Positions 52,753 to 61,372 are shown, counted from the stretch's first letter. The stretch: DNA of 64,000 bases from Bdellovibrionales bacterium CG10_big_fil_rev_8_21_14_0_10_45_34 (GCA_002778785.1 PEZS01000011.1:256995-320994), one strand, 5' to 3'. Notes: generated by a model from the letters alone, not told the origin. Numbers and translations: made by a program.

Positions 52753-53003
52753 GTGCTCTGCCTAAGAGAAAAAATAAAAGAGGGAGATGGATCAGACGTC
52801 CGTGCATCCTGCACTTCGCTCCGCAAAATGGGCTTAGCCTGCTCTGGCGTGCTGACATCTTGCCTCTGTTTCCTGCTGAGAAACTTTAGCGTCCATCCTT
52901 GGTCTGAAACCTCTAACCCACCCCCCGGGCCATGACGCGTCCATGTGTCAGGGCCATACTTAGATTCTATATTTGATTCAAAAACTGCCCAACTTTTTTT
53001 CAC
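52749..53003 (-). CDS. Small flagellar-operon protein of unknown function
   Basis: An 84-residue ORF, unrecognised, lying between flgI and flgJ. Its GTG start overlaps the flgI stop (GTGA), and its stop overlaps the flgJ ATG (ATGA), so it is coupled on both sides, a strong sign of a real gene. The sequence has an early SWAVFESNIESKYGPDTWTRHGPGG, a SDQGWTLKFLSRKQ strand-like segment, then a polar tail. No signal peptide or membrane helix is visible, so it is probably cytoplasmic, perhaps an export or rod-assembly accessory. Function is inferred from place only. Confidence 0.65.
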   Translation of the reverse strand: MKKSWAVFESNIESKYGPDTWTRHGPGGGLEVSDQGWTLKFLSRKQRQDVSTPEQAKPILRSEVQDARTSDPSPSFIFSLRQST

Positions 53004-54070
53004 AAAATGTCCAGTTCCCCGTGCAAAGCTCCAGCTGATTTTATACTTTGCAAGATGACGATCAGGTCCTTAGGCGTAATTCCTAGACCATTAAGTGCAT
53101 TGACAAGCTCACCCACATTGGCTTCTGGCTCCAACAAGAAAACATTTTGTGATTTGCCGTCTTTCTTTTTCTTATCTCCTCCGCCCACTGTTAAACTCAG
53201 TCCTTCGTGAGTCAAAGCCACTTCAGAAATGCGAACGTGCTTTCCCATCACGATGGTGCCAGTTCTTTGGTTTACAACTACTTTTGCTTTTTGATCCGGA
53301 TGAAGCTTCAAGTTTTCGATGAGAGCAAGAAACTCGACTGCATTGCCTTCGTATTGAAAAGGAACAACCATATCGATAGTTGAACTATCTTTTGCTGTTG
53401 CATATTGCCCGCCCAGGTCAGCATTGACAGTCTTCACCAGTCTAGCCGCGGTGGTAAAATCAGGGTTGTGGAGTGTTAATCTAAACATTTTCTTTGAAGC
53501 GAAATCCGTATCTAAATCTCGCTCAATTATCGCGCCCCCGCTGATTCTGCCCACGGTTAGATGTGGCTTTGAACCTTTGGATGTTTCGCCCACAATTACT
53601 GAGCCCTGCGCCACTGCGAACACTTGTTGATTGGCCGCACGCAGAGGGGTTTGGACCAATGTTCCGCCTCTTAAGCTGGAAGCATCGCCGATTGAGTTCA
53701 CCGTTATGTCTAAGGTATTGCCTGCGCGAGCAAATGGTGGAAGCTCTGCAGTTATAAGTACTGCAGCAACATTCTTGCTGACCACTTCCTTTGAATCGAG
53801 CTTAAGGCCGAGTGACTCGAACATACGCGCCAGACTCTTAGAGGTGAATTCCATTTTGCCATCACCCGTGCCGCCCAGTCCTACCACAAGCCCGTAACCA
53901 ATTAACTGATTTGCCCGAACGCCCCGAACATTGGCGAGGTCCTTAACTCGTATGCCATCACTTATAGTTGTCTGTTCATTAAGTTTGACCGCATCTGGTG
54001 GTGGCGCAACCGCTACTCCTGCCGCAAGCAGAACTTTCGCGAAGGGTTCTTTTAGTTTGGTGTTTATCAT
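53000..54070 (-). CDS. flgI: Flagellar P-ring protein FlgI
   Basis: Periplasmic ring subunit around the rod at the peptidoglycan layer. After a short, weakly hydrophobic export segment (AKVLLAAGVAVAPPPDA, residues 11-27), the family pattern is plain: IRVKDLANVRGVRANQLIGYGLVVGLGGTGDG, MFESLGLKLDSKEVVSKNVAAVLITAELPPFARAGNTLDITVNSIGDASSLRGGTLVQTPLR and a C-terminal VNALNGLGITPKDLIVILQSIKSAGALHGEL. Length 356 fits. It overlaps flgH by 4 bases and the small ORF by GTGA. Confidence 0.96.
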   Translation of the reverse strand: MINTKLKEPFAKVLLAAGVAVAPPPDAVKLNEQTTISDGIRVKDLANVRGVRANQLIGYGLVVGLGGTGDGKMEFTSKSLARMFESLGLKLDSKEVVSKNVAAVLITAELPPFARAGNTLDITVNSIGDASSLRGGTLVQTPLRAANQQVFAVAQGSVIVGETSKGSKPHLTVGRISGGAIIERDLDTDFASKKMFRLTLHNPDFTTAARLVKTVNADLGGQYATAKDSSTIDMVVPFQYEGNAVEFLALIENLKLHPDQKAKVVVNQRTGTIVMGKHVRISEVALTHEGLSLTVGGGDKKKKDGKSQNVFLLEPEANVGELVNALNGLGITPKDLIVILQSIKSAGALHGELDIL

Positions 54071-54831
54071 TTGAAGTCCTTAGAGAGACTAACAATATCA
54101 AAGCGCGGCTCTATCATCTTAGTCGCGAGAACTTTAGTATCGTTGATATCTTTTGAGTGAACGGTGCCTGCCATGATTACTCGAAACTCGTTTTTACCTA
54201 TCATCAAATTCTGATAACCTTTAATTCGGTAGCTCCCATTATCAAGCTGTTCAACAATCTTTCCGGGTATAGCTGACACATCAAACTTGAAATCTTCTTG
54301 GGGCTTCTTGTTGGCCGCCTGGGCTGCAGGTGCCGCTCCTTTATCATCTTTCTTTGCGCCTGATTCGGCTAATTTAGGATCAGCCTCTTCGCCTCCTGCC
54401 TCTTTGAGAGAAGCCAATTCGCGCTCTTTAAGAAGGCTTGCAATAACTTGCGCTTTTGCCTCAATTTGTTTCTTCGGTTCACCGTCTAATTCCACACTGA
54501 TTGGGTCGCCCAGCAAACGAACAGAGTTGGGCGCAAACAGATAGCTTGATTGACCGTCCATAACCCAAAGTGAACTGGAGTTTCCATCAAGATTCGCCTC
54601 TGACTCAAAACGATCTTTAGTCATGCGGCGATATTCAACTATTTCGTCATCGACCGGAAGATAGTTGTTCTCTGAATATAACGTGCCCGGCTTCGCATTT
54701 GGTTTATAAGTCTGACTATTGACATCTTCGGTATCGCCCGAAAAAAATGATTTCATCTTCCTGCCAAAACTTGAACATCCGCAGAGAGTAAACAAAAGTG
54801 TCGTGATTAGAAAAAATCTACAGAACTTCAA
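54067..54831 (-). CDS. flgH: Flagellar L-ring protein FlgH (lipoprotein)
   Basis: Outer-membrane ring lipoprotein. From the TTG at 54831 (GGAGGGG 6 bases upstream) it has a signal peptide with lipobox LCGC, then the FlgH pattern SSLWVMDGQSSYLFAPNSVRLLGDPISVELDGEPKKQIEAKAQ and the C-terminal GKIVEQLDNGSYRIKGYQNLMIGKNEFRVIMAGTVHSKDIN. A long Ala/Lys/Asp-rich insert (about 145-185, EEADPKLAESGAKKDDKGAAPAAQ) is longer than in enteric FlgH. The frame extends five codons upstream, but the site favours this start. It overlaps flgA by 14 bases. Confidence 0.94.
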   Translation of the reverse strand: MKFCRFFLITTLLFTLCGCSSFGRKMKSFFSGDTEDVNSQTYKPNAKPGTLYSENNYLPVDDEIVEYRRMTKDRFESEANLDGNSSSLWVMDGQSSYLFAPNSVRLLGDPISVELDGEPKKQIEAKAQVIASLLKERELASLKEAGGEEADPKLAESGAKKDDKGAAPAAQAANKKPQEDFKFDVSAIPGKIVEQLDNGSYRIKGYQNLMIGKNEFRVIMAGTVHSKDINDTKVLATKMIEPRFDIVSLSKDFK

Positions 54832-55786
54832 CCAGCCCCTCCCCAATAACCTTCGCCTTCAATACCGAAGCCCCGCTGGGACTGGCCACATTCACCCAAT
54901 CTCCAATCTGCCCACTGCTTTTTGAAACTGTCTTCAGTTCAACCTTCATTTTTGAACTCTGATAGATTGCAGAAACAGGAGCGCCCTTTTCTACTAAGTA
55001 GACAGGCTCCAAAAAACGAGACCATATTGGTTCGTTAAGTTTAAGGGGTCGCTTTATTCGCCGACCAATTAGGTGTTCCTTGGTAGGAACACCATCCCGC
55101 AGAATATCCAAGCGCACTGTTCGATATTCGAAATCACTGCTAGTGATTCTCTGGCCAGACCCAATGAGTTTAACGGCCACAGGTAACTCTTTGGTGATTT
55201 CAATTTTTTGATTTAACCAGTGCCGCCGAATCAACAGGCCCATCCGGCTTATCTCTAGTTTGAATAAAACAGAGTTAGTTAGAGTTTTGTTTTCAAGTGC
55301 GATGCGCCATTCTTCATCCTTTGCAGGTGCTTCCGGGAGCGTGATCTCGTGTAAAAGAAGAAATTGGCAGTCGGCGCACGAATCCTGCAGTCGCTGGAGC
55401 ATCTCCCTTTTAATATTACTCTCACTAAATGTGTCGTTTTCATTTTCAACTATTAGAAATTCGGGAACATTCATCGCTACGGCGATATCTCCACGAAGGC
55501 AATTGGCCATTTTATCGCTGACGTGATCACCTCGTACCTTGAAAGTCTGCGAATTGAGTCTTTGCGGGATAACCGGCTGCTCGAGGCAATCTTTTGAAAA
55601 GTAATGTAAGTCCTTCTCTTCTAATAGTTCTGAAAGTTTGGCTTCCTTGTCGAAAACATTCTCTGACTTAAACCGAATGTTGATCACCACGCCTAAATCT
55701 TTTTCTTTACCCTGCACGACTGAAGTGAGCCAGACCGACGCTGCAGCTGTAAGTATTAATAAAGTGGCAGTGCTCAATCTATCCAT
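54818..55786 (-). CDS. flgA: Flagellar P-ring assembly chaperone FlgA
   Basis: Periplasmic chaperone for P-ring formation. The 322-residue product has a signal peptide (LLILTAAASVWLTSVVQG, cleavage near 25), a variable N-terminal region (about 30-190) and a C-terminal SAF/FlgA domain: LPVAVKLIGSGQRITSSDFEYRTVRLDIL, IGRRIKRPLKLNEPIWSRFLEPVYLVEKGAPVSAIYQSSKMKVELK, IGDWVNVASPSGASVLKAKVIGEG. It is longer than enteric FlgA because of the N-terminal part. It lies 18 bases after flgG and overlaps flgH. Confidence 0.9.
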   Translation of the reverse strand: MDRLSTATLLILTAAASVWLTSVVQGKEKDLGVVINIRFKSENVFDKEAKLSELLEEKDLHYFSKDCLEQPVIPQRLNSQTFKVRGDHVSDKMANCLRGDIAVAMNVPEFLIVENENDTFSESNIKREMLQRLQDSCADCQFLLLHEITLPEAPAKDEEWRIALENKTLTNSVLFKLEISRMGLLIRRHWLNQKIEITKELPVAVKLIGSGQRITSSDFEYRTVRLDILRDGVPTKEHLIGRRIKRPLKLNEPIWSRFLEPVYLVEKGAPVSAIYQSSKMKVELKTVSKSSGQIGDWVNVASPSGASVLKAKVIGEGLVEVL

Positions 55787-55804
55787 TATTAAAACGTTCT
55801 ATCC

Positions 55805-56590
55805 TTATCTAAGATTGTTAACTGTTTGAAGCATTTGATCGGCAGCGGAGATCACTTTTGAATTTGTTTCGAAGCCTCTCTGCGCTCCAATCATGTCCAC
55901 CATCGACTCAACTATATTTACATTGCTCCCTTCAAGCTGACCCTGAGCAATTCCCCCAAGGCCATTTGTTCCCGGAACACCTTGATTTGGCTGACCGCTT
56001 GCCAATGTAGGTAAGAAAACATTTTTTCCATTGGCCCTCAATCCAGTCGGATTTACGAAATTCACAATCTCTATCTGCCCCACATTCTCGGGGGCCTGCC
56101 CAGCTGCGATGCTTACCGACACCTGTCCATCACCTGAAATGTCTACGCCAATAGCGTTTGGTGGAATTGTAATCTCTGGCAAAAGAGCGTGGCCATTCTT
56201 GTCAACAACGCGACCATCAGCTGATTTTCTAAATGAGCCATCTCTTGTGTAGCCTATCTGCCCGTCAGGCAATTGAACCATAAACAAACCGTCACCTTCG
56301 ATCTGCATATCGAAGGGGTTGTTTGTGATCTTTGCAGAACCTATCTTAAAATCTTTCTGTACTGATGCTGTCTTTACTCCCAATCCAACTTGAACGCCCG
56401 TTGGAGTATTTGTGTTTTCGCCGACGACAGAGCCGGGCTCCTTTTGAGTTTGGTACATTAAATCTTCAAATTCTGCGCGGCTTTGCTTAAAGCCGGTCGT
56501 ATTGACGTTCGATATGTTGTTGGCGATGACATCCATATTCGTTTGCTGAGCTTGCATTCCGGTTGCAGCTGTGTTCAGCGCTTTAATCAT
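55805..56590 (-). CDS. flgG: Flagellar distal rod protein FlgG
   Basis: Distal rod subunit. N-terminal signature MIKALNTAATGMQAQQTNMDVIANNISNVNTTGFKQSRAEFEDLMYQT and C-terminal EGSNVNIVESMVDMIGAQRGFETNSKVISAADQMLQTVNNL are diagnostic, with ADGRVVDKNGHALLPEITIPPNA between. Length 261 matches FlgG exactly. AAGGGGGCGAG precedes the ATG. It is the second gene of the leftward flagellar operon, after flgF. Confidence 0.97.
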   Translation of the reverse strand: MIKALNTAATGMQAQQTNMDVIANNISNVNTTGFKQSRAEFEDLMYQTQKEPGSVVGENTNTPTGVQVGLGVKTASVQKDFKIGSAKITNNPFDMQIEGDGLFMVQLPDGQIGYTRDGSFRKSADGRVVDKNGHALLPEITIPPNAIGVDISGDGQVSVSIAAGQAPENVGQIEIVNFVNPTGLRANGKNVFLPTLASGQPNQGVPGTNGLGGIAQGQLEGSNVNIVESMVDMIGAQRGFETNSKVISAADQMLQTVNNLR

Positions 56591-56628
56591 CTCGCCCCCT
56601 TGTGGTTATACCCATCTCACATCCCTTT

Positions 56629-57438
56629 TTAGTCTAGCCTTGGTATCGTGTTTGCGATTTTTTCACTCATTGCATCGTAGGCTTTCACGGCCCTCTGGTT
56701 TGTATCAAACACGCGGTGAGCCTGAATGAGATCTGACATTTCTTTAATAACTTCCACATTGCTAAGCTCGAGTGTGCCCTGTTGAACTGTGTAACCCCCT
56801 GGAGCGTTTAGAATGTTTGCTGCCTCAGGCGGCATATAGAGAAGCTGCCCCTCTTTTCTCAACTGGGTTGGCTCAACAACATTTACAACAGATAGTGTAG
56901 CCAACGGTTCGCCATCCTGAATAATTTGACCGCTGTTATCAATTGTTACAGGAGAATTTGTGAGACGAACTTCACGCCCTTGGGGCTCATTTGTGCCCTC
57001 TGCTCGCTGCAAAACTAAGTCTCCATTTCTTGTAACGAGCCTACCGTCTTGATCCACTCTGAACGCTCCCGCTCTGGTGAGTCTGACTCCCCTTGGAGTG
57101 AGAACTTCGAAGTAGCCATTACCATTAATGGCTAAATCTAGTGGATTACCTGTAGTCTTGAAGCTTCCCTGCGAGTGATCGGTGAATGTGCCCACATTGG
57201 CCACTGGCGTTCGCTCTGACCCCTGAGTGTCATAAAACGACTCCATGCTTGCCGGCACCTTAGGTACGTTTAATTCTTGAGAGGCCTGCTCGTAGGAAGT
57301 CAGATATTCTTTGAACACTTGTTCATCGCGCTTAAAGGCCGGGGTGCTGGCGTTCGCAATATTGTTTGCAATCGTATCAATCTTTTGAGATTGGGCGATT
57401 GCACCACTCATTGCTGTGTATATTCCTTTAATGGACAT
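56629..57438 (-). CDS. flgF: Flagellar proximal rod protein FlgF
   Basis: Rod subunit paralogous to FlgG. N-terminal rod signature SIKGIYTAMSGAIAQSQKIDTIANNIANASTPAFKRDEQVFKEYL and C-terminal ELSNVEVIKEMSDLIQAHRVFDTNQRAVKAYDAMSEKIANT are present, with LTRAGAFRVDQDGRLVTRNGDLVLQ between. Length 269. The GGGGG site lies 4 bases before the ATG. It is the first gene of the operon; a sigma-54-like promoter match begins 24 bases upstream. The FlgF versus FlgG call rests on order and the less conserved N-terminus. Confidence 0.93.
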   Translation of the reverse strand: MSIKGIYTAMSGAIAQSQKIDTIANNIANASTPAFKRDEQVFKEYLTSYEQASQELNVPKVPASMESFYDTQGSERTPVANVGTFTDHSQGSFKTTGNPLDLAINGNGYFEVLTPRGVRLTRAGAFRVDQDGRLVTRNGDLVLQRAEGTNEPQGREVRLTNSPVTIDNSGQIIQDGEPLATLSVVNVVEPTQLRKEGQLLYMPPEAANILNAPGGYTVQQGTLELSNVEVIKEMSDLIQAHRVFDTNQRAVKAYDAMSEKIANTIPRLD

Positions 57439-57461
57439 TAAACCCCCGCAACTTTCAGTTG

Positions 57462-57477
57462 AGCAAATTGCATTCCA
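57462..57477 (-). promoter_or_regulatory. Sigma-54-like promoter ahead of flgF
   Basis: On the minus strand, TGGAATGCAATTTGCT has GG and GC 10 bases apart and a good TTGCT -12 element, though AAT replaces CAC in the -24 element. Transcription would begin near 57451, leaving a leader of about 13 bases that just contains the ribosome site. Confidence 0.4.
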
Positions 57478-57712
57478 CTAGACGAAAGCCCGTGGCCAAT
57501 TGAAGTAACTGCATTCAGTTGCTCCTTAGCGCTGCTTTTGCGGTGCAGATGCGCCAAATTCGTGACACTACCGTCAATATGCTGATTGAATGTGAGAAGC
57601 AGTCTTAAACCAGACTTGAATCGTGTTCCTCGATTGAGACTTTCACTCTCTTGGTACTTCGATAGATACTAGAGAAGATGTTAGCTTCAATGAAAATCAT
57701 CAAGGGCACTCA

Positions 57713-58765
57713 ATGCCATTAAGAGAGGCGCAAAAAAGCTCGCAAGCAAAGTCTCCTGCGCCTTGCCAGGCTCAGAGGCAAACAAGCTGGCTACACTTCG
57801 GAGCGCCTTTGATCCTATTTGTCGGGGCACTGGTGCCCTTTATAGCAAGCAGTTCTTTGAAGCTCTCCTCTCATGAAATCCAAAAGCCCCAGCCGCCACT
57901 GACAATTCGTATTCAAAAACCTCTTCAAGTAAAAAGCACGAAGCCTCTTTCGATAGCCGTTGACCCAGTTGATGAGGTAAGACACTGGGTTAATTTTTAT
58001 TCAACTACCGGTAGAGGGACTTTTCAGCGTTGGCTCAATCGAAGCTCAGAAAGAATAATTGAAATTCAGAAGATCCTAGCAAGCCAAGGTCTACCGAAGG
58101 ATTTGGCTTATATGGTGATGATAGAAAGTGGCTTTCAGGTCAATGCTGTAAGCCCCAAAAAAGCTGTTGGCCCGTGGCAGTTCATGAAACCCACAGGTAA
58201 GCGGTTTGGACTCACGATAAATGAGTGGCTTGATGAAAGAAGAAACTATTCAAAAAGTTCCGTCGCTGCGGCCAAATATTTGAAGGTGCTTTTTCAAGAG
58301 TTTCAAGACTGGAAGCTTGCAACTGCTTCTTACAACGCTGGCGAGAACTACATTAAAAGAATCACTCGAAATCACGATACAAAAAGTTTCTGGCGACTTT
58401 CACGAGCTGGCGCCCTCTATGATGAGACGCGCGACTATGTGCCGAAGTTCTTAGCCGCACTTGTTATAGCGAAGGCGCCGCACTTGTATGGGTTTAAGAT
58501 TCCAAGCCCGACTATAAACAAAGCAGATACCACACACATTTGGGTTCCCGGTGGCACACATCTAGATTTAATAGCTGTCACGGCTGGTTTAAGCCCAAAA
58601 GAGCTCAGAGAGCTAAATGCCGAATTGATAAGAGGTTATGTGCCTCACTATGTAAGTCAGTTTAGAATACAAATTCCACTCAAGGCCTCTCGCCCAATCA
58701 GCGCTTACTTACGAAGAACCATCGCTGCACGCGAACGCACTCCCGACTCTAACTCTACTTTTTAA
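57713..58765 (+). CDS. MltD-like lytic transglycosylase
   Basis: Membrane-anchored peptidoglycan lytic transglycosylase. An N-terminal anchor (about 29-48, FGAPLILFVGALVPFIASSS) is followed by the SLT domain: catalytic Glu138 in LAYMVMIESGFQVNAVSPKKAVGPWQFMKPTGKRFGL, the core ASYNAGENYIKR, and DETRDYVPKFLAALVIAKAP. The C-terminal THIWVPGGTHLDLIAVTAGLSPKELRELNAEL reads like a LysM-type peptidoglycan-binding module. It is divergent from flgF, and FlgJ here lacks a muramidase, so this enzyme may open peptidoglycan for the rod (inference). Confidence 0.88.
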   Translation: MPLREAQKSSQAKSPAPCQAQRQTSWLHFGAPLILFVGALVPFIASSSLKLSSHEIQKPQPPLTIRIQKPLQVKSTKPLSIAVDPVDEVRHWVNFYSTTGRGTFQRWLNRSSERIIEIQKILASQGLPKDLAYMVMIESGFQVNAVSPKKAVGPWQFMKPTGKRFGLTINEWLDERRNYSKSSVAAAKYLKVLFQEFQDWKLATASYNAGENYIKRITRNHDTKSFWRLSRAGALYDETRDYVPKFLAALVIAKAPHLYGFKIPSPTINKADTTHIWVPGGTHLDLIAVTAGLSPKELRELNAELIRGYVPHYVSQFRIQIPLKASRPISAYLRRTIAARERTPDSNSTF

Positions 58766-58874
58766 GTCTACTTGCGGGATTCACTCGAAGTGATAGGCCA
58801 AACCCACTCAATCCTCATACCCAAAAAAGTTCCCTCATTGCCTGCACTTGTATGAATTCGTCCAAGTTTTTGAC

Positions 58875-58924
58875 TTCTCACCGTTCTAACAACTGGTCTT
58901 GACCAACTAACAGTACGGTGAGAA
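58875..58924. promoter_or_regulatory. Nested dyad upstream of the aspartokinase-like gene
   Basis: Outer arms TTCTCACCGT (58875-58884) and ACGGTGAGAA (58915-58924) are perfect 10-bp inverted repeats; inside them TGGTC TT GACCA (58894-58905) forms a second hairpin. No T tract follows. It lies 60 bases before the gene, so a regulatory RNA hairpin or operator is possible. Confidence 0.45.
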
Positions 58925-58983
58925 CACGAAACTGCGTGTTAAAGAACTTGATCGAATGCGGTAGCGTGGGACATAAGGTAACC

Positions 58984-60363
58984 TTGAACAATATGGAAAA
59001 TACGATCTCCGTTTACAAGTTTGGCGGCAGCAGCCTTGCGACCGCCGAGCATATCTTGGCCGCTGCAAGAAGGGTGCAATCTTGCCTCGGCGCCAAGCGA
59101 AAAGCCATTGTCGTCGTCAGTGCCATGGGAGCAGAAACCGACAGACTCTACCAATTAGCCAGAAAGGTTGCTCCGATACCTTCAGGTCGAGAACTCGACA
59201 TGCTTGTCTCAACAGGCGAGAGAGTGAGTATGGCGCTACTGTCTATGGCACTGAACGAAATCGGAGTGAAGGCAGTCAGCTTTACTGGTAGCCAAGCTGG
59301 AATCATAACGAGCGAGGCACACTCGAGCGCCCAGATTCTAGAAATCACGCCCGTGCGAGTCTTAGAAGCTTTCGAAACAAATCGAGTTGTTGTGATAGCC
59401 GGTTTCCAAGGTGTTTCTAAAAGACTAAAAGAAGTAACCACACTTGGCCGAGGTGGCTCCGATTTGACGGCGGTTGCCTACTCTATTGCACTTAAGGCAA
59501 CTCACTGTGAGTTTATGAAAGAGCTCCCTGGGTTTTTCACTGCAGACCCCAAGATAGTTCCAACAGCGAAACACGTTCAAAAGATTCCTTCGGCACTCTT
59601 ATTAGAATGCACATACTGGGGAGCAAAAGTTCTGCATCACAGATGTGTTGAGCTTGCTCACGCGCAAGAACTTCTTTTAAGACTGTCGACTTCTCATGAA
59701 CCTGGTTTTGAATCTGGAGAAACGAATAGCGAGGTCTTTCCGATAAACTACGAGTTGTGGGGCAAGAGAGTAGAAAAAGGGAGCTTACCCTCAATTGATT
59801 CACAAAAACAATCGAACCCTCAAGGGCAGCCACTAATAAGGAGTAACGAGATGAATACAAACGCAAGCAGCCTTTCTTTAAGCGCTGCAAACGTGTCTAT
59901 AGAGAAAAAAGAAATATTTGCTATAAGCGGTTTTAAAAATGCGTTGCTACTTAAGGCAGCGGCTCCTTCAATCAGCGAACTCTTAGAAATGTTTTCAGCA
60001 TGTTTAGGTGGTGAAGAGGTCTCTTGGCCGCAGCTTCTTTACGTTGGTTGCGACAACCACGCCGGCGAGATTATTTGCGCTGGAAGCCCAGATTTACTTC
60101 GCTGGGTAGAAGCGAAAATCCAAAACTTGAATCAACTCGAACTAAAAGACACTTGGCATGTTACGCCCATTGCTACCGTAAGCGTTTCTTCGACAGCTTC
60201 TGTCGGCACTGACTACATAGCTAAGCTCAGCCAACAATTGAAAGATCAACCCAAAGCCAGCGAGCGCATATTAATGAGCCCCATGAGTGCAACTTTTTTA
60301 GTCCCACGAGATCACTTTGAGCAGTGGACCCGAAGGCTCCACGAACTCAGCCAGAGTTTTTAA
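58984..60363 (+). CDS. Divergent aspartokinase-like protein
   Basis: Aspartate kinase family protein, expected to phosphorylate aspartate for Lys/Thr/Met synthesis. Visible motifs: VYKFGGSSL, SGRELDMLVSTGERVSMALLSMAL, FTGSQAGIITSEAHSSAQI, EVTTLGRGGSDLTAVA, FTADPKIVPTAKHVQKI and WGAKVLHHRCVELA. The usual TD[VP]xG segment before 'TADP' is replaced by MKELPGF, so a nucleotide-binding aspartate is missing. The C-terminal half does not read as clear ACT repeats. The TTG at 58984 follows AAGGT; an ATG three codons later is the alternative. The nested dyad above may control it. Either a divergent enzyme or a regulatory homologue. Confidence 0.75.
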   Translation: MNNMENTISVYKFGGSSLATAEHILAAARRVQSCLGAKRKAIVVVSAMGAETDRLYQLARKVAPIPSGRELDMLVSTGERVSMALLSMALNEIGVKAVSFTGSQAGIITSEAHSSAQILEITPVRVLEAFETNRVVVIAGFQGVSKRLKEVTTLGRGGSDLTAVAYSIALKATHCEFMKELPGFFTADPKIVPTAKHVQKIPSALLLECTYWGAKVLHHRCVELAHAQELLLRLSTSHEPGFESGETNSEVFPINYELWGKRVEKGSLPSIDSQKQSNPQGQPLIRSNEMNTNASSLSLSAANVSIEKKEIFAISGFKNALLLKAAAPSISELLEMFSACLGGEEVSWPQLLYVGCDNHAGEIICAGSPDLLRWVEAKIQNLNQLELKDTWHVTPIATVSVSSTASVGTDYIAKLSQQLKDQPKASERILMSPMSATFLVPRDHFEQWTRRLHELSQSF

Positions 60364-60376
60364 CCCCTCAAAAACG

Positions 60377-61372
60377 TTATTTCTTTTCTTTATCTCGGCG
60401 CATGAGCTCTGCGGCCATGTTGCTTCGAGGAAGACCAAGTTGAAAATCTAATGACGGTTTAAACTCTATAACTCGGTCGCGCCCCTCGCGTTTGGCTTGA
60501 TAAAGAGCGTGATCAGCCGCCCTTACCATAGCCCTTGAATCTACTTCGAGTTCTGGGTCCGACATAGCAATCCCCATACTTGCGGTAAGTTTTATTTCAT
60601 CTGCCCCGCTGACAAAATTTTCTTCGCGAACCAGTTCATTGAGGCGTTCGCAAAACCTAACTGCTCCCTCACGATTCGACTCCGTAAGCACAATCAAAAA
60701 CTCATCCCCACCGTATCGTGCGGCAAAATCGACGGAGCGGATATTATCTTTTATAATCTTTCCGACTTCACTGAGTACATAACTACCAAACAAGTGGTCG
60801 TGATTGTCATTAACAAGTTTAAAGTGATCCATATCCATCATAATAACCGCAAGACTATGACCAAACCGCTTCCCTCTCTCAAGCTCGTGATCGAGCTTTT
60901 GATAGAGCGAACGCATATTAAAGAGTCCGGTCAAATCGTCTCTGTCTACCAAACCCTTTAGCTGCTGGTTGGCCACTCTGAGCTGATCATTCAGATCTTT
61001 AATCCTTAACTGAGAGCGAATGCGAGCAAGCAGTTCTTTGAGGTTGTAAGGCTTTCGAATATAGTCGTCTGCCCCACAATCAAGTCCGTGCACGACTTCA
61101 TCAACTTGTGATTTCGCTGAGAGAAACATGGTCGCAACATACTCTTTGCGACCTCGCAGATACTTAAGTGTGTCGATTCCGCTGAGCCCGGGCATTTGAA
61201 CATCAAGCAACACCAAATCTGGCTGTGCTTCTTTGATTTTCTCTATAGCAGTCTTCCCGTCAGTCACAAGGATGGCCACGTAGCCCTCGGCCTCAAGTGC
61301 CCGACTTACTGCCCTCAAAGCATCCTTGTCATCGTCGACCACCAAAATTCTTCTGTCTGCTGCTGGGATCAT
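60377..61372 (-). CDS. PleD-like response regulator diguanylate cyclase
   Basis: Receiver plus GGDEF enzyme that makes cyclic di-GMP. Numbering from the ATG: acidic pocket VVDDD (11-15), phospho-acceptor Asp57 (LLDVQMPGLSG), Thr/Ser region FLSAKS, Lys107 (RKPYN), a helical linker (120-143), DDLTGLFNMRSL (145-156), RYGGDEF at 219-225 and an RxxD product-inhibition site RSVD at 212-215, five residues before GGDEF. Both active and inhibitory sites are intact. Cytoplasmic, no membrane segment. Its start lies only 35 bases from the divergent leuS start, so the two promoters overlap coding sequence. Confidence 0.94.
   Translation of the reverse strand: MIPAADRRILVVDDDKDALRAVSRALEAEGYVAILVTDGKTAIEKIKEAQPDLVLLDVQMPGLSGIDTLKYLRGRKEYVATMFLSAKSQVDEVVHGLDCGADDYIRKPYNLKELLARIRSQLRIKDLNDQLRVANQQLKGLVDRDDLTGLFNMRSLYQKLDHELERGKRFGHSLAVIMMDMDHFKLVNDNHDHLFGSYVLSEVGKIIKDNIRSVDFAARYGGDEFLIVLTESNREGAVRFCERLNELVREENFVSGADEIKLTASMGIAMSDPELEVDSRAMVRAADHALYQAKREGRDRVIEFKPSLDFQLGLPRSNMAAELMRRDKEKK

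Noticed and set aside
57440-57675. Open minus-strand frame ending in TAA against the flgF ATG
   Set aside because: About 75 codons open, but the only possible early start is an internal TTG without a ribosome site; it also overlaps the likely promoter.
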